Positions 7,761-15,603 of a stretch of 64,000 nucleotides of DNA are shown here, piece after piece. The DNA lies in assembly GCA_016285455.1 (NCBI GenBank), contig JAEEQS010000001.1, positions 1-64,000 of the forward strand, written 5' to 3'. The notes under the pieces are model-generated. The model did not search any database, was not told where the DNA came from, and was given only the letters and a program-made list of their open reading frames with translations. The position numbers and the translations under genes are program-made. Within the stretch, counting starts at the first letter, position 1, and each line of letters begins with the position of its first letter. The DNA is from Bacteroidales bacterium (GTDB taxonomy: Bacteria > Bacteroidota > Bacteroidia > Bacteroidales > UBA932).

Positions 7761-8453
7761 TTATCTGAGCTGGAAGATAATAGGGAAGGTGTACTTTACC
7801 TTGACGGCCTTGTTCCTCTGGCGGCCTGGAGTCCATTTCGGTGACTTGGAAATAACCCTTACGGCTTCCTTGTCCAGAGAAGGATCCACACCTCTTAGAA
7901 CAGTCACGTCTTTGACGCTTCCGTCTTTGTCTATGGTGAACTGAACGGTCACCCTTCCCTGTATTCCGTTTTCGCGTGGAAGTTCCGGATACTCGATGTT
8001 GTTGTAAACCCACTTGGTAAATTCATTGGCATCTTTTCCCTGGAACATTGGCTTGTCCTCAACAATTGCAAACGGAATATATTCCTCTTCTTCAGCCTCT
8101 TCAACCTCCGGCTTGGTCTCTATGTAAGGAACAATCTTTATAGGAGCGGCATTGTCGTCGGGGCTGAGGAACTCAGTGTCTATCTTCACGTCGTTTTCAA
8201 CGATCTGAAGGTCTTCGCTCATTACAGGCTCCTTGATGGCCTCAGGCGGAGGAGGGGTTTCCTGCTGGGTGATAGGGACAGTCTCGTCATCGATAAGGGA
8301 AATTCTTCCGGCGGATATTGATGCTACGTCTTTGGTGGAAGAGTTCCACTCAAAGGAAGTCAGTACTAACGCAAGAGATGCGATAAGCCCGATCTCAAAG
8401 AACAAAGCTCTTTTGTTTTCCAGGCTGGCTCTGCTGTTTTTCTTTGCTTCCAT
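7761..8453 (-). CDS. TonB-family energy transducer
   Basis: 230 aa. There is an N-terminal membrane anchor (FFEIGLIASLALVLTSF), a Pro/Glu-rich periplasmic spacer (residues 60-125), and a C-terminal TonB domain with ENGIQGRVTVQFTIDKDGSVKDVTVLRGVDPSLDKEAVRVI and a final KVKYTFPIIFQLR strand. TonB proteins pass proton-motive energy to outer-membrane receptors. No ExbB/ExbD genes are nearby, so this is an orphan TonB, common in Bacteroidota. Confidence 0.93.
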   Translation of the reverse strand: MEAKKNSRASLENKRALFFEIGLIASLALVLTSFEWNSSTKDVASISAGRISLIDDETVPITQQETPPPPEAIKEPVMSEDLQIVENDVKIDTEFLSPDDNAAPIKIVPYIETKPEVEEAEEEEYIPFAIVEDKPMFQGKDANEFTKWVYNNIEYPELPRENGIQGRVTVQFTIDKDGSVKDVTVLRGVDPSLDKEAVRVISKSPKWTPGRQRNKAVKVKYTFPIIFQLR

Positions 8454-8637
8454 AGTTTTGTGCTTTAATGGTTAGAAATGGTATTCGCTTTTTGTTTCAA
8501 TGCAAATGTCATCTCTTTGCACTGTGGTTGCAAAGAATTGTACATCAATAAATTATCAAAGTGAATAATCCTCAAATCTTCATCAACGGAACGTCAAATT
8601 CACCTCAAATTTCCGTCAATAAAATATCAATTTTGGA

Positions 8638-9792
8638 TTATCTGTAAAGAGACTGAAGACTTTCAACGGCTTTTTGCATTATTGCCTTGGCATTTGGATT
8701 TTCTTCCAGGGCATATGCTGCTTCAAGATCTTTCTTTGCCGTAAGAAGTTCTGTTGAAAGTATGTATGATGCGGCGGCTCCCCTGACTTCAAAGTCTTTG
8801 TCGTAGAGAAGGCACGTTGCCCAGGTTTTCATGCTCCAGGAAGGATGGGTCATCATCCAGTTGATGCCTTCCAGTTTCTCTTCCTTTGTTCCGTAAACAA
8901 ATGTGCGGTAGAGAGATCCTTCTTTCTGAAGGTCTTCCTCGTCCATAATAACTTCCCTGTCCAGGAAAGGAGCCTTGTACTCAACAGGCAAGGCAAGGTC
9001 TTCTTTGCCTGCGCACCAGAAAAGTATTCTCGGAATCATCCAGGAGAAAGAAGCGCTTCCTTCCGGATGGCCTATGGATGTGAACACTCTTCCCTTGCCG
9101 TAGTTGTTTGCCAGGAAGAATGGCTTGCCTGGACTTATTCCGCTCTGGAACTCTGCTCCTGTGTGCACATCGCTGAGCATAAGGGCAATAGGGGCATACT
9201 CTGTTGCGGGAGATTCCGCCAGAGCTGCAGAATCTGCGGGAACGAGCATTGGGCCGTTTTCAAAGAGTATATGAAGGGTGTCTGTGTCTTTGAGTTCAGG
9301 AAACAGTTTTTTGCCTTCTTCTGTCAGGGCTATGGAGCAAAGCCCCTGGCCCCTGGAGGAATGGTCAAGGTCAAAGACCTGGGCTCCGTTCATCCCAAAG
9401 CAGGCATAGTCCGGAGTGTGGCTTAGGGCATAGGCTCCGGCACAGATGCAGAGTATTCCGCCGCCGTTCTCAGCCCATTTCTTTATTATGTCTATGTTAG
9501 TGTTTCCGAGGCTGAACGTGTGCATGCTTCCGCCTCCGCCAGGAATTATCAGCACATCCAGGCTGTCCAGAACACCCCAGGCTATGTTTGCGCTGGTTAT
9601 GTATTTTATGCTTATGCGGGAATCCAGCTGCGCTGCCGCAAAGGCTTCAGTCATATTGGTATGGCCGCTTCCCAGGCCGTCCAGCATTCCAACTTTCAAG
9701 AGAGGCTGAACTGTCTTTTCACGGTTGCAGGAAATTCCAATAAGTATTCCGCACAGAATCGCGGAAATCAGGATTAGAGTTCTTTTATTCAT
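8638..9792 (-). CDS. lipoprotein with class I glutamine-amidotransferase-like (BPL_N) domain
   Basis: 384 aa with lipobox LIGISC at residue 22. The middle is a class-I GATase-like fold of the biotin-protein-ligase N-terminal (BPL_N) type: VGMLDGLGSGH, then DVLIIPGGGGS, then the nucleophile elbow GGILCICAGAYALS with Cys. The C-terminal 90 residues are helical, HEAT-like. BPL_N proteins outside biotin ligases are of unknown role; export as a lipoprotein argues against biotin metabolism. A divergent -7 box pair separates it from the VanX-like gene. Confidence 0.8.
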   Translation of the reverse strand: MNKRTLILISAILCGILIGISCNREKTVQPLLKVGMLDGLGSGHTNMTEAFAAAQLDSRISIKYITSANIAWGVLDSLDVLIIPGGGGSMHTFSLGNTNIDIIKKWAENGGGILCICAGAYALSHTPDYACFGMNGAQVFDLDHSSRGQGLCSIALTEEGKKLFPELKDTDTLHILFENGPMLVPADSAALAESPATEYAPIALMLSDVHTGAEFQSGISPGKPFFLANNYGKGRVFTSIGHPEGSASFSWMIPRILFWCAGKEDLALPVEYKAPFLDREVIMDEEDLQKEGSLYRTFVYGTKEEKLEGINWMMTHPSWSMKTWATCLLYDKDFEVRGAAASYILSTELLTAKKDLEAAYALEENPNAKAIMQKAVESLQSLYR

Positions 9793-9811
9793 ATCGCTGA
9801 AGATTATATTT

Positions 9812-9819
9812 CAAAAATA
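9812..9819 (-). promoter_or_regulatory. -7 promoter box of the BPL_N lipoprotein
   Basis: TATTTTTG on the minus strand, about 19 bases from the ATG at 9792. Confidence 0.45.
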
Positions 9820-9829
9820 CAACTTTTTG

Positions 9830-9837
9830 TAAATTTG
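9830..9837 (+). promoter_or_regulatory. -7 promoter box of the VanX-like gene
   Basis: TAAATTTG, about 28 bases before the ATG at 9866. Confidence 0.45.
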
Positions 9838-9865
9838 TCAGACAAACATTCAAGTTTTGATTCTT

Positions 9866-10663
9866 ATGAAAAGGTATTTAGTTCTTTTTACGGCAGCTTT
9901 GGCAATTTGCCTGGCTGGCTGCTCCGGCAAGAAAACTCAGACAGATGTAAAAACAGTCCCAGACACTCTGGCGGTTGTGGATGAAACCTCTGATTCTGGA
10001 TTCGGGGATCCTGCTGTAAAGGATGTTGTAAAAAAGCTTCCCGCAAATATGATCAGAGACGGCTTTGTGGTTATTTCCGAGGCCGTTCCGGATGTGATTC
10101 TGGAAATAAGATATTATTCAACCTACAATTTTGTAGGCTCAAGGATAGACGGCTATGAGCAGCCTGTTGCCCTTATGACAAAGGAGGCGGCAAAGGCTTT
10201 GAAGGCGGTCAGCGATGACGTGAAGGCCCAGGGCTACCGTCTGAAGATATATGACGCTTACCGTCCTGCAAGGGCAGTGGCTCATTTCTGCCGCTGGGCG
10301 AAAGATGCCGACACTTCAATGAAACGTGCCTTCTATCCAAATCTGGAAAAGGCAAACCTTTTCAAGCAGGACTACATAGCCACCAAATCCGGCCACAGCA
10401 GGGGAAGCACCGTGGACCTTACTCTCTTTGATATGAGGACCGGAAAGGAAGTGGATATGGGCGGCACCTTTGATATGCTAGACCCTTCTGCCCATCCGGA
10501 CTACAAGGGCGTAACTCCTGAGCAGTATGCCAACCGCCAGCTTCTCAGGCAGGCTATGATGCGCCACGGCTTCAAGCCGCTGTACTCAGAGTGGTGGCAT
10601 TTCACCCTACGCGATGAGCCGTACCCGAACACTTACTTCGATTTCCCTGTAACCTTCAAATAG
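9866..10663 (+). CDS. D-Ala-D-Ala dipeptidase (VanX/DdpX-like, M15)
   Basis: 265 aa from the ATG at 9866 (MKRYLVLFTAALAICLAGC), a lipoprotein. Zinc ligands are visible in SGHSRGSTVDLTL (S-x-H-x-x-x-x-x-x-D) and SEWWHF (E-x-x-H), the M15D pattern. The family cleaves D-Ala-D-Ala dipeptide. Without VanH or VanA nearby, recycling of wall dipeptides is more likely than glycopeptide resistance. Its end lies 2 bases from the convergent HEKIH gene. Confidence 0.9.
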   Translation: MKRYLVLFTAALAICLAGCSGKKTQTDVKTVPDTLAVVDETSDSGFGDPAVKDVVKKLPANMIRDGFVVISEAVPDVILEIRYYSTYNFVGSRIDGYEQPVALMTKEAAKALKAVSDDVKAQGYRLKIYDAYRPARAVAHFCRWAKDADTSMKRAFYPNLEKANLFKQDYIATKSGHSRGSTVDLTLFDMRTGKEVDMGGTFDMLDPSAHPDYKGVTPEQYANRQLLRQAMMRHGFKPLYSEWWHFTLRDEPYPNTYFDFPVTFK

Positions 10664-10665
10664 GC

Positions 10666-11013
10666 TCAGCGATTTTTTATGAAACAATAGGGCAGCCAGG
10701 CGTAGAATTTCCGCTTGGCAAGATATTCCGTGTCTTTTTCGTTGGCGTATGCCTCTTTTTCAAAGCCGATTCTCCAGTATGCCTTCCTTGCTGAAAAGCA
10801 GCAAAGGAATCTCACTATCCATTCTAGCGTATACCACAGGTAGAAAAAGATGAAAAGCATCTCCCTCTGCTGGGCGGTATGTATCTTTTCGTGGTTCAGC
10901 GATGAAGGCGGAAAGAATGCGCCTTTGCGCACGATTATCAGGCCGAAAAGGTTGATTGCGATGAAGTCCTTTCCGGCAAAGGGAAAACGTCTTGAATATT
11001 TGACGATTGCCAT
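10666..11013 (-). CDS. small membrane protein with HExxH motif
   Basis: 115 aa from the ATG at 11013 (MAIVKYSRRFPF); the upstream in-frame starts overlap the preceding gene. LNHEKIHTAQQREM (about residues 49-62) contains HEKIH, a zincin-type HExxH with nearby Q and E, and is followed by one or two hydrophobic helices (FIFFYLWYTLEWIVRFLCC). It is unusually small for a protease, and a third zinc ligand is not obvious; an E in GFEKEAYANEKD is a candidate. It is the last gene of the LemA-DUF2207 run, one base after the preceding stop. Confidence 0.7.
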   Translation of the reverse strand: MAIVKYSRRFPFAGKDFIAINLFGLIIVRKGAFFPPSSLNHEKIHTAQQREMLFIFFYLWYTLEWIVRFLCCFSARKAYWRIGFEKEAYANEKDTEYLAKRKFYAWLPYCFIKNR

Positions 11014-11014
11014 T

Positions 11015-11542
11015 TTAGTTTCCCCAGTCGTTATGATAGGCAATGCCTAAGCTGTCTTCCGGAGCGGCGGCCGTATAGAGAGAATCCAGGTAATTGTTGA
11101 TGGAATGATATCCAGCGCTCAGTTCACTTTTTGGCCCGGCATTGGTGCCTCCTGAAGAAATGCTGCCCTTTTCGCACTCAATGTAAACATGCCATCCGTA
11201 ACCGTCCAGAATTTCCATTTTCGGGCGGTAGGATCTTTTGAGTTTCCAGAGCTGGTATTTCTCAACCATATCGGTGACCTTGGTAATAACTTCCTCAGGA
11301 ACCCTGATAAGATGAATGTCGTTGTCGTAGTGTGAGTAGCCCAGCTGAACGGTTCCGTCTTCCAGCTTTTCCAGTTTGTAATAATCTATAGGGTAAGCCA
11401 TTGTTCCGCTGTAGGAATAGGTATAGCTGGTTACAGGGCCTTCCGGCTTTTTGTTGTCGCCTTCTTCTATGGTTCCAAAGTTTCCTCTGGAACAGAAATT
11501 CAGAAATCCAAGCATACAGGTTAATGTGAAAAGATATTTCAT
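11015..11542 (-). CDS. lipoprotein of unknown function
   Basis: 175 aa from the ATG at 11542 (MKYLFTLTCMLGFLNFC, a lipoprotein signal). The longer track ORF starts inside the Gly-rich 3' end of the DUF2207 gene and is rejected. The mature part is beta-rich (TSYTYSYSGTMAYPIDYYKLEKLEDGTVQLGYSHYDND) and has no motif I know. It is 22 bases downstream of the DUF2207 gene and directly before the HEKIH gene, so it probably belongs to the same operon. Confidence 0.75.
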   Translation of the reverse strand: MKYLFTLTCMLGFLNFCSRGNFGTIEEGDNKKPEGPVTSYTYSYSGTMAYPIDYYKLEKLEDGTVQLGYSHYDNDIHLIRVPEEVITKVTDMVEKYQLWKLKRSYRPKMEILDGYGWHVYIECEKGSISSGGTNAGPKSELSAGYHSINNYLDSLYTAAAPEDSLGIAYHNDWGN

Positions 11543-11564
11543 AATGTATGTTTTTATTTTATTC

Positions 11565-13373
11565 TCAGCGAATTCCGCCGCCGCTGCCTCCTCCGGAGTG
11601 TCCGCCTCCGCCATGGTAGGAGGAATGGCCGCCGCCACCTCTGTAGCTGCTGCTGCCGCTCCCCGCGCTCCAAAGAGCGGCGGATGTTGCAGCCCTTTCT
11701 GCGGAGAGTTGGGAATACGTTGCGGCATTTGCCGTGTAGTATGCAATATTGCTTACAGCGGCTCCAAAGTTGAATGAAGAAGATTCCAAAATGTTTGCAG
11801 CCTTGCTCATTGAGAAATATTCAGGGCAGACTTTCCTGAAATCTTTCCTTACCTGGTCTGCCATTCCCAGAAGAGTTGCAAACACAAGATATTCGTCCCA
11901 GAGCCTGACTTCCATAACCCCACGTTCCTCTATGAGAGTGAAGTCTTTGAGGAAATTCTTCAGCTTAAAAAGACGGGCCAGTTCTTCCTTTTTCGGAGAA
12001 GACGAAGACTGCCTTAAACTCAAGATTTCCTTGGCGTAGGAGTTATTGTTCTTCAGCCACCTCTTAAGTTCGTTTTCCTGGAGGATGCCGTCTTTTCCGG
12101 CGGCACTGCGGAAGATGTAATAGAGGGTGTTTTCAATCTTTATGTCTTTGGCGCTCTTGCGGCCGTCTTCCGCCTGCTCAACGTGCTCTCCGATCTTAAT
12201 TGTCTGAATACCGTTTTCCTCATAAAGAATCAGTTCTCCTCTTTGGAAAAGACGGAGGATGTAGGCTCCAAGAACATTGTTTATTTCTGGAGTTTCCTTG
12301 TAAGACAAAGTGTTGAGAGCCTTGTTGGAAGCAAAGAGACTACCGTTGAAAGGAATCTCTCTCTGCCACGGAGAAAGGCCGCCTTTAGCAAGCCTTTTGA
12401 TTCTAAGCCTTTTCAGCCAAACCCTAAGAGGCTTCAGACTGATTATATATGCCAGATAGGTAAGAAGAGTCTTCAGCTTGGCAAAAAGCAGCACTATAAG
12501 CCCTATTACGCCCACGCTAACGCCCATAGCCACATTCTCTATGGTGTTGGGGTTATCTATGCCAAATTTGCCGCAAATCCACTCGGCAATGTCATCTGTA
12601 AAAAGACGGTCGCTGGAAGGATCATATTCTCCTCCAAAGTTGGCTCCTTCCAGAGCTATGTCAACTACATTCTGGAACGGAGAGTCAAGCGTGTCTGCAG
12701 GATGGATGATGCCTTTCTTGAGAGCAACCATCACTATCATCCTGCTGGAAGAAGTGAAGTTTTCTGTCCAGGCGTCAAAACATCCTTCCCTGAACTCTGT
12801 TTCTCCGTAATAGCCAAAAGCCCAGCCTCTTGCGTTGGAGGTGTCTATAGGAACGCCTTCAACTTCAACTCTTAGGTTAACCTTGTCTGGCAATGGGTAG
12901 ATGCCGGGGGCTATGAAAAGATGGTTGAAGCCTTCAGCCTCTTGGTAAGACTTCATCAAAGAACCCAAAGTGTAGGATATGGTGTAAACTTTTTCTTTTT
13001 GGCTTTCTCCGCCTGCAAGAAGGTCTAGTCCCCAGCAAAGCTCATATGCTCCGTCTCCTTTGGAGACTATGCCGCACCGCCCCGCTTTTTCTCTTCTTGT
13101 TGCAGACACGTCCCATCCTACAAGGCTGTATCCCAGGCCGGTCTCATCGGTGACCCTGAAATCTGAAAGGGTAATTTCCCTCAGGCCGTCCATTGCTATG
13201 TAGCACTCGCTTCCCTTGGAAGTGATGGTCATCCTGCGGGTTTCAGTAACAAGAGCGTCCCCGTTGTCTCTGACATTTACAACCAGCTCCAGATCTTTCA
13301 AATAGGGCTGGCCTGCCGCTGAAAAAGACAGCAGCAGGAAAAGGGCCAGAATCGCAACGGGGAGTCTTTTCAT
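11565..13373 (-). CDS. DUF2207 membrane protein
   Basis: 602 aa from the ATG at 13373 (MKRLPVAILALFLLLSFSAAGQ). This start overlaps the lemA stop as TAATG; the track's upstream start lies inside lemA. It has a signal peptide, an extracytoplasmic beta domain (residues 20-270), a membrane segment VGVIGLIVLLFAKL, a cytoplasmic domain with REIPFNGSLFASNKALNTL and AAGKDGILQENEL, and a Gly/Ser/His tail (SSYRGGGGHSSYHGGGGHSGGG). DUF2207 proteins often pair with LemA, as here. Function unknown. A shorter paralogue of the cytoplasmic part lies at 38753-39898. Confidence 0.88.
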   Translation of the reverse strand: MKRLPVAILALFLLLSFSAAGQPYLKDLELVVNVRDNGDALVTETRRMTITSKGSECYIAMDGLREITLSDFRVTDETGLGYSLVGWDVSATRREKAGRCGIVSKGDGAYELCWGLDLLAGGESQKEKVYTISYTLGSLMKSYQEAEGFNHLFIAPGIYPLPDKVNLRVEVEGVPIDTSNARGWAFGYYGETEFREGCFDAWTENFTSSSRMIVMVALKKGIIHPADTLDSPFQNVVDIALEGANFGGEYDPSSDRLFTDDIAEWICGKFGIDNPNTIENVAMGVSVGVIGLIVLLFAKLKTLLTYLAYIISLKPLRVWLKRLRIKRLAKGGLSPWQREIPFNGSLFASNKALNTLSYKETPEINNVLGAYILRLFQRGELILYEENGIQTIKIGEHVEQAEDGRKSAKDIKIENTLYYIFRSAAGKDGILQENELKRWLKNNNSYAKEILSLRQSSSSPKKEELARLFKLKNFLKDFTLIEERGVMEVRLWDEYLVFATLLGMADQVRKDFRKVCPEYFSMSKAANILESSSFNFGAAVSNIAYYTANAATYSQLSAERAATSAALWSAGSGSSSYRGGGGHSSYHGGGGHSGGGSGGGIR

Positions 13374-13918
13374 TAGCCTATTGGAGGGAAGTCCTTCTTG
13401 CTTTCGTCTGACTGGAGATACTCTCTCTTTCCGAAATGCAGCAAATTGGCTACAAACGAACTCGGCCACTGCCTTACCATACGGTTCATCTTGGTGGCGC
13501 AGTCGTTGTAAACCATACGGCTCAGCCTAACGTTCTCCTCATAGCCTCTGATGGAAGCCATAGTGTCTTTGTAAACGTCTGCAGCCTGGAGCTGAGGATA
13601 CTGCTCTCCGATAGCCATCAGTCTTCCTAAAACCTGTCCAATGGCATTCTGCTGATTGTTAATATCTTCTGCAGTTGAAACGTTATTCATTCTCCTCTGG
13701 GCGATGGTTTCAACCATTGTGTCGTGCTCGTGCTTTGCATATTGCTCGGTGAGCTTTACCAAAGCGGAAACGGCATCCCATCTGGTGTTCAGCTGAACTG
13801 CAATCTGGCTTATGGCGTTGTTGGCCTTCTCATCCAGATTAACCAGGTTTCTCTGCGTAGAATAGATGTACAGTCCAACAATCACCAGGATTGCGACTAT
13901 AATAATCACGGCAATCAT
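13373..13918 (-). CDS. lemA: LemA family protein
   Basis: 181 aa. An N-terminal membrane anchor (IAVIIIVAILVIVGLYIY) is followed by the LemA four-helix region: YSTQRNLVNLDEKANNAISQIAVQLNTRWDAVSALV and a central EQYAKHEHDTMVETIAQRR. The family is a membrane-tethered helical protein of unknown role, often encoded with a DUF2207 protein. The stop overlaps the next start (TAATG), so the two are translationally coupled. Confidence 0.93.
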   Translation of the reverse strand: MIAVIIIVAILVIVGLYIYSTQRNLVNLDEKANNAISQIAVQLNTRWDAVSALVKLTEQYAKHEHDTMVETIAQRRMNNVSTAEDINNQQNAIGQVLGRLMAIGEQYPQLQAADVYKDTMASIRGYEENVRLSRMVYNDCATKMNRMVRQWPSSFVANLLHFGKREYLQSDESKKDFPPIG

Positions 13919-13943
13919 CTTGTATCGAGTTTAAGGTTTATTA

Positions 13944-15389
13944 TCAATATTTTTCAGTCAGGCATTTGCGGCCCTGGTAGTTGACTTTCTTCATCTTTTC
14001 CAGATATTTCATCAGTATGTCTGCAGTCAGGGCGTTAATATCTTCTCCCTGATTGTCATCTGGAAGATCGCTGGTAATGATGGCATATGAATTAGCAATC
14101 ACCTTGTAGGTCTTCTTAGGGTTCAGAGGCTTTCCGTCCGGCCCAAAAATCTTGAGGTCCTTGATGCCGCTCTGCTCCTTGTCTGTGTAGGTGACTTCGC
14201 AGCTGCAGCCGGAAGTGAACGGGAATCCGTGAGAATCCTGGCTCTTGCAGGCTATGAGCATATCGTGGAGCTGCGCTCCCGTAACGTTCACAACAACAGC
14301 GGTGTTGCCAAACGGATCCAGACGGAGCACGTCACTTACCGTAAAGTCTCCTGCAGGATGGTCTTCGTACCTTACTCCGCCGGCATTGCAATAGGCTATG
14401 TCGGCTCCGCTGAAATCTTTCAGAGCGTCGCACATCAGGATTCCAAGCTCCTCGTAGCTTGAGAAAGGAGCCTCGGCCTGCGCAAGCACTCTCTGGAATT
14501 CAGGATTGTCGCTGAAGAAATCCAGAAGAGCCTTTGACGCAACGTTTGTCTTAGGATAATTGGCAACGTCTATGTTAGTTGCGCTCTTGCCTGTAACCTT
14601 TCCGTTTTCCACAACGAGTACCGTGTGGGTAAGCTTTTTGAGCTTGTTCACGTTCTGGGTGATCAGCACTCCGTTATGAAGTTCTCCTCCGTCTATCTGT
14701 GTGTGGGAATGTCCGCCGATTATAAGGTCAAATTCAGGGAACTTCTTTGCAACTTCCACGTCTTCGTCATATCCTATGTGAGACAGCAGAATGAATACGT
14801 CGCACTCGTTTCTCAGCCAGAGATACTTTTTGATTGTTTCTTCTGCCTGGGCAAACCTCATTCCCTTTACGTTGTTCGGATGAGTTGAAGGTATGCCGTT
14901 GAACTCGGCTTCCACAACTCCCAGTATGCAGATTTTAACGCCCTTTACATAGTAGAACTTGTAAGGCTCGTACTGGATTCCCAGATCCTGGTCTGTAAAG
15001 ATGTTGGCGCAGATATAAGGGAAAACAGACTCGTTGATATTCCTTGCAAGGCCGGCCTGTCCTGAGTCAAACTCGTGGTTTCCAAAGGCGGAGCAGAGAA
15101 ATCCCATCTGGTTCATCAGCGCTACCATAGGATAGGACGGGTCCGAATACATATCGTTTACAGGATTACCAGTGCGATTGTCTCCGGCGCTTATTACCAA
15201 CAGGCTTTTGTCTATTGCCCTGAGGCTATCTACGATGGCTGCCATCTTTGGCATATTCTCAATTGCGGCGTGCACGTCATTTACAGACACTATGTTGATG
15301 TCTGTCTTGTAAGATGCCCTGACTCCGTTCTGCCCGTAGGCAATGCCTGCAAAAGCCAGAGCAAGAAGCATTGTTAGAACTCTCTTCAT
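13944..15389 (-). CDS. secreted metallophosphatase / 5'-nucleotidase (UshA-like)
   Basis: 481 aa. It has a signal peptide MKRVLTMLLALAFAGIAYGQ, metallophosphatase motifs NDVHAAIE, SAGDNRTGN, FGNHEFDSG and GGHSHTQI, and a C-terminal 5'-nucleotidase domain (FSGADIAYCNAGGVRYEDHPAGDFTVSDVLRLDPFGNTAVVVNVTG). It hydrolyses nucleotides or related phosphates in the periplasm. The first motif has DVHAAIE in place of the commoner DxHG. It is 4 bases downstream of the 65-aa gene. Confidence 0.92.
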   Translation of the reverse strand: MKRVLTMLLALAFAGIAYGQNGVRASYKTDINIVSVNDVHAAIENMPKMAAIVDSLRAIDKSLLVISAGDNRTGNPVNDMYSDPSYPMVALMNQMGFLCSAFGNHEFDSGQAGLARNINESVFPYICANIFTDQDLGIQYEPYKFYYVKGVKICILGVVEAEFNGIPSTHPNNVKGMRFAQAEETIKKYLWLRNECDVFILLSHIGYDEDVEVAKKFPEFDLIIGGHSHTQIDGGELHNGVLITQNVNKLKKLTHTVLVVENGKVTGKSATNIDVANYPKTNVASKALLDFFSDNPEFQRVLAQAEAPFSSYEELGILMCDALKDFSGADIAYCNAGGVRYEDHPAGDFTVSDVLRLDPFGNTAVVVNVTGAQLHDMLIACKSQDSHGFPFTSGCSCEVTYTDKEQSGIKDLKIFGPDGKPLNPKKTYKVIANSYAIITSDLPDDNQGEDINALTADILMKYLEKMKKVNYQGRKCLTEKY

Positions 15390-15393
15390 AACT

Positions 15394-15591
15394 CTAGAAT
15401 TTGAAGGTTATGCTCTGTCCCTCTTTAAGAGGAGAATCGTCACCGATTTCGTGTCCTCTTCCGTCGAAGACTTTGATTTCTCCCAACTTGGAAGCGTCCA
15501 TCTTCTTTTTCAGGATATACCTCAATATGGCGTGCTTTGCTGTTGCGCCTTTGAATATCCTTACCTCTTCCTTGTTAACTTTTACTATCAT
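15394..15591 (-). CDS. 65-aa beta-grasp-like protein
   Basis: 65 aa. MIVKVNKEEVRIFKGATAKHAILRYI ... IKVFDGRGHEIGDDSPLKEGQSITFKF follows a beta-grasp (ThiS/ubiquitin-like) layout: strand, hairpin strand, helix, strand, strand. The C-terminus is KF, not GG, so it is not a sulfur carrier of the usual type. It sits between the TMEM43 and 5'-nucleotidase genes with gaps of 12 and 4 bases, so all three are probably co-expressed. Function unknown. Confidence 0.65.
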   Translation of the reverse strand: MIVKVNKEEVRIFKGATAKHAILRYILKKKMDASKLGEIKVFDGRGHEIGDDSPLKEGQSITFKF

Positions 15592-15603
15592 GGCAAAAAA
15601 GTT

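Noticed and set aside
9857-10663. VanX-like gene as part of a vancomycin-resistance cluster
   Set aside because: No VanH, VanA/B ligase or VanRS genes are nearby; wall-peptide recycling is more likely.
15394-15591. 65-aa protein as ThiS/MoaD
   Set aside because: It lacks the C-terminal GG and no thiamine or molybdopterin genes are nearby.
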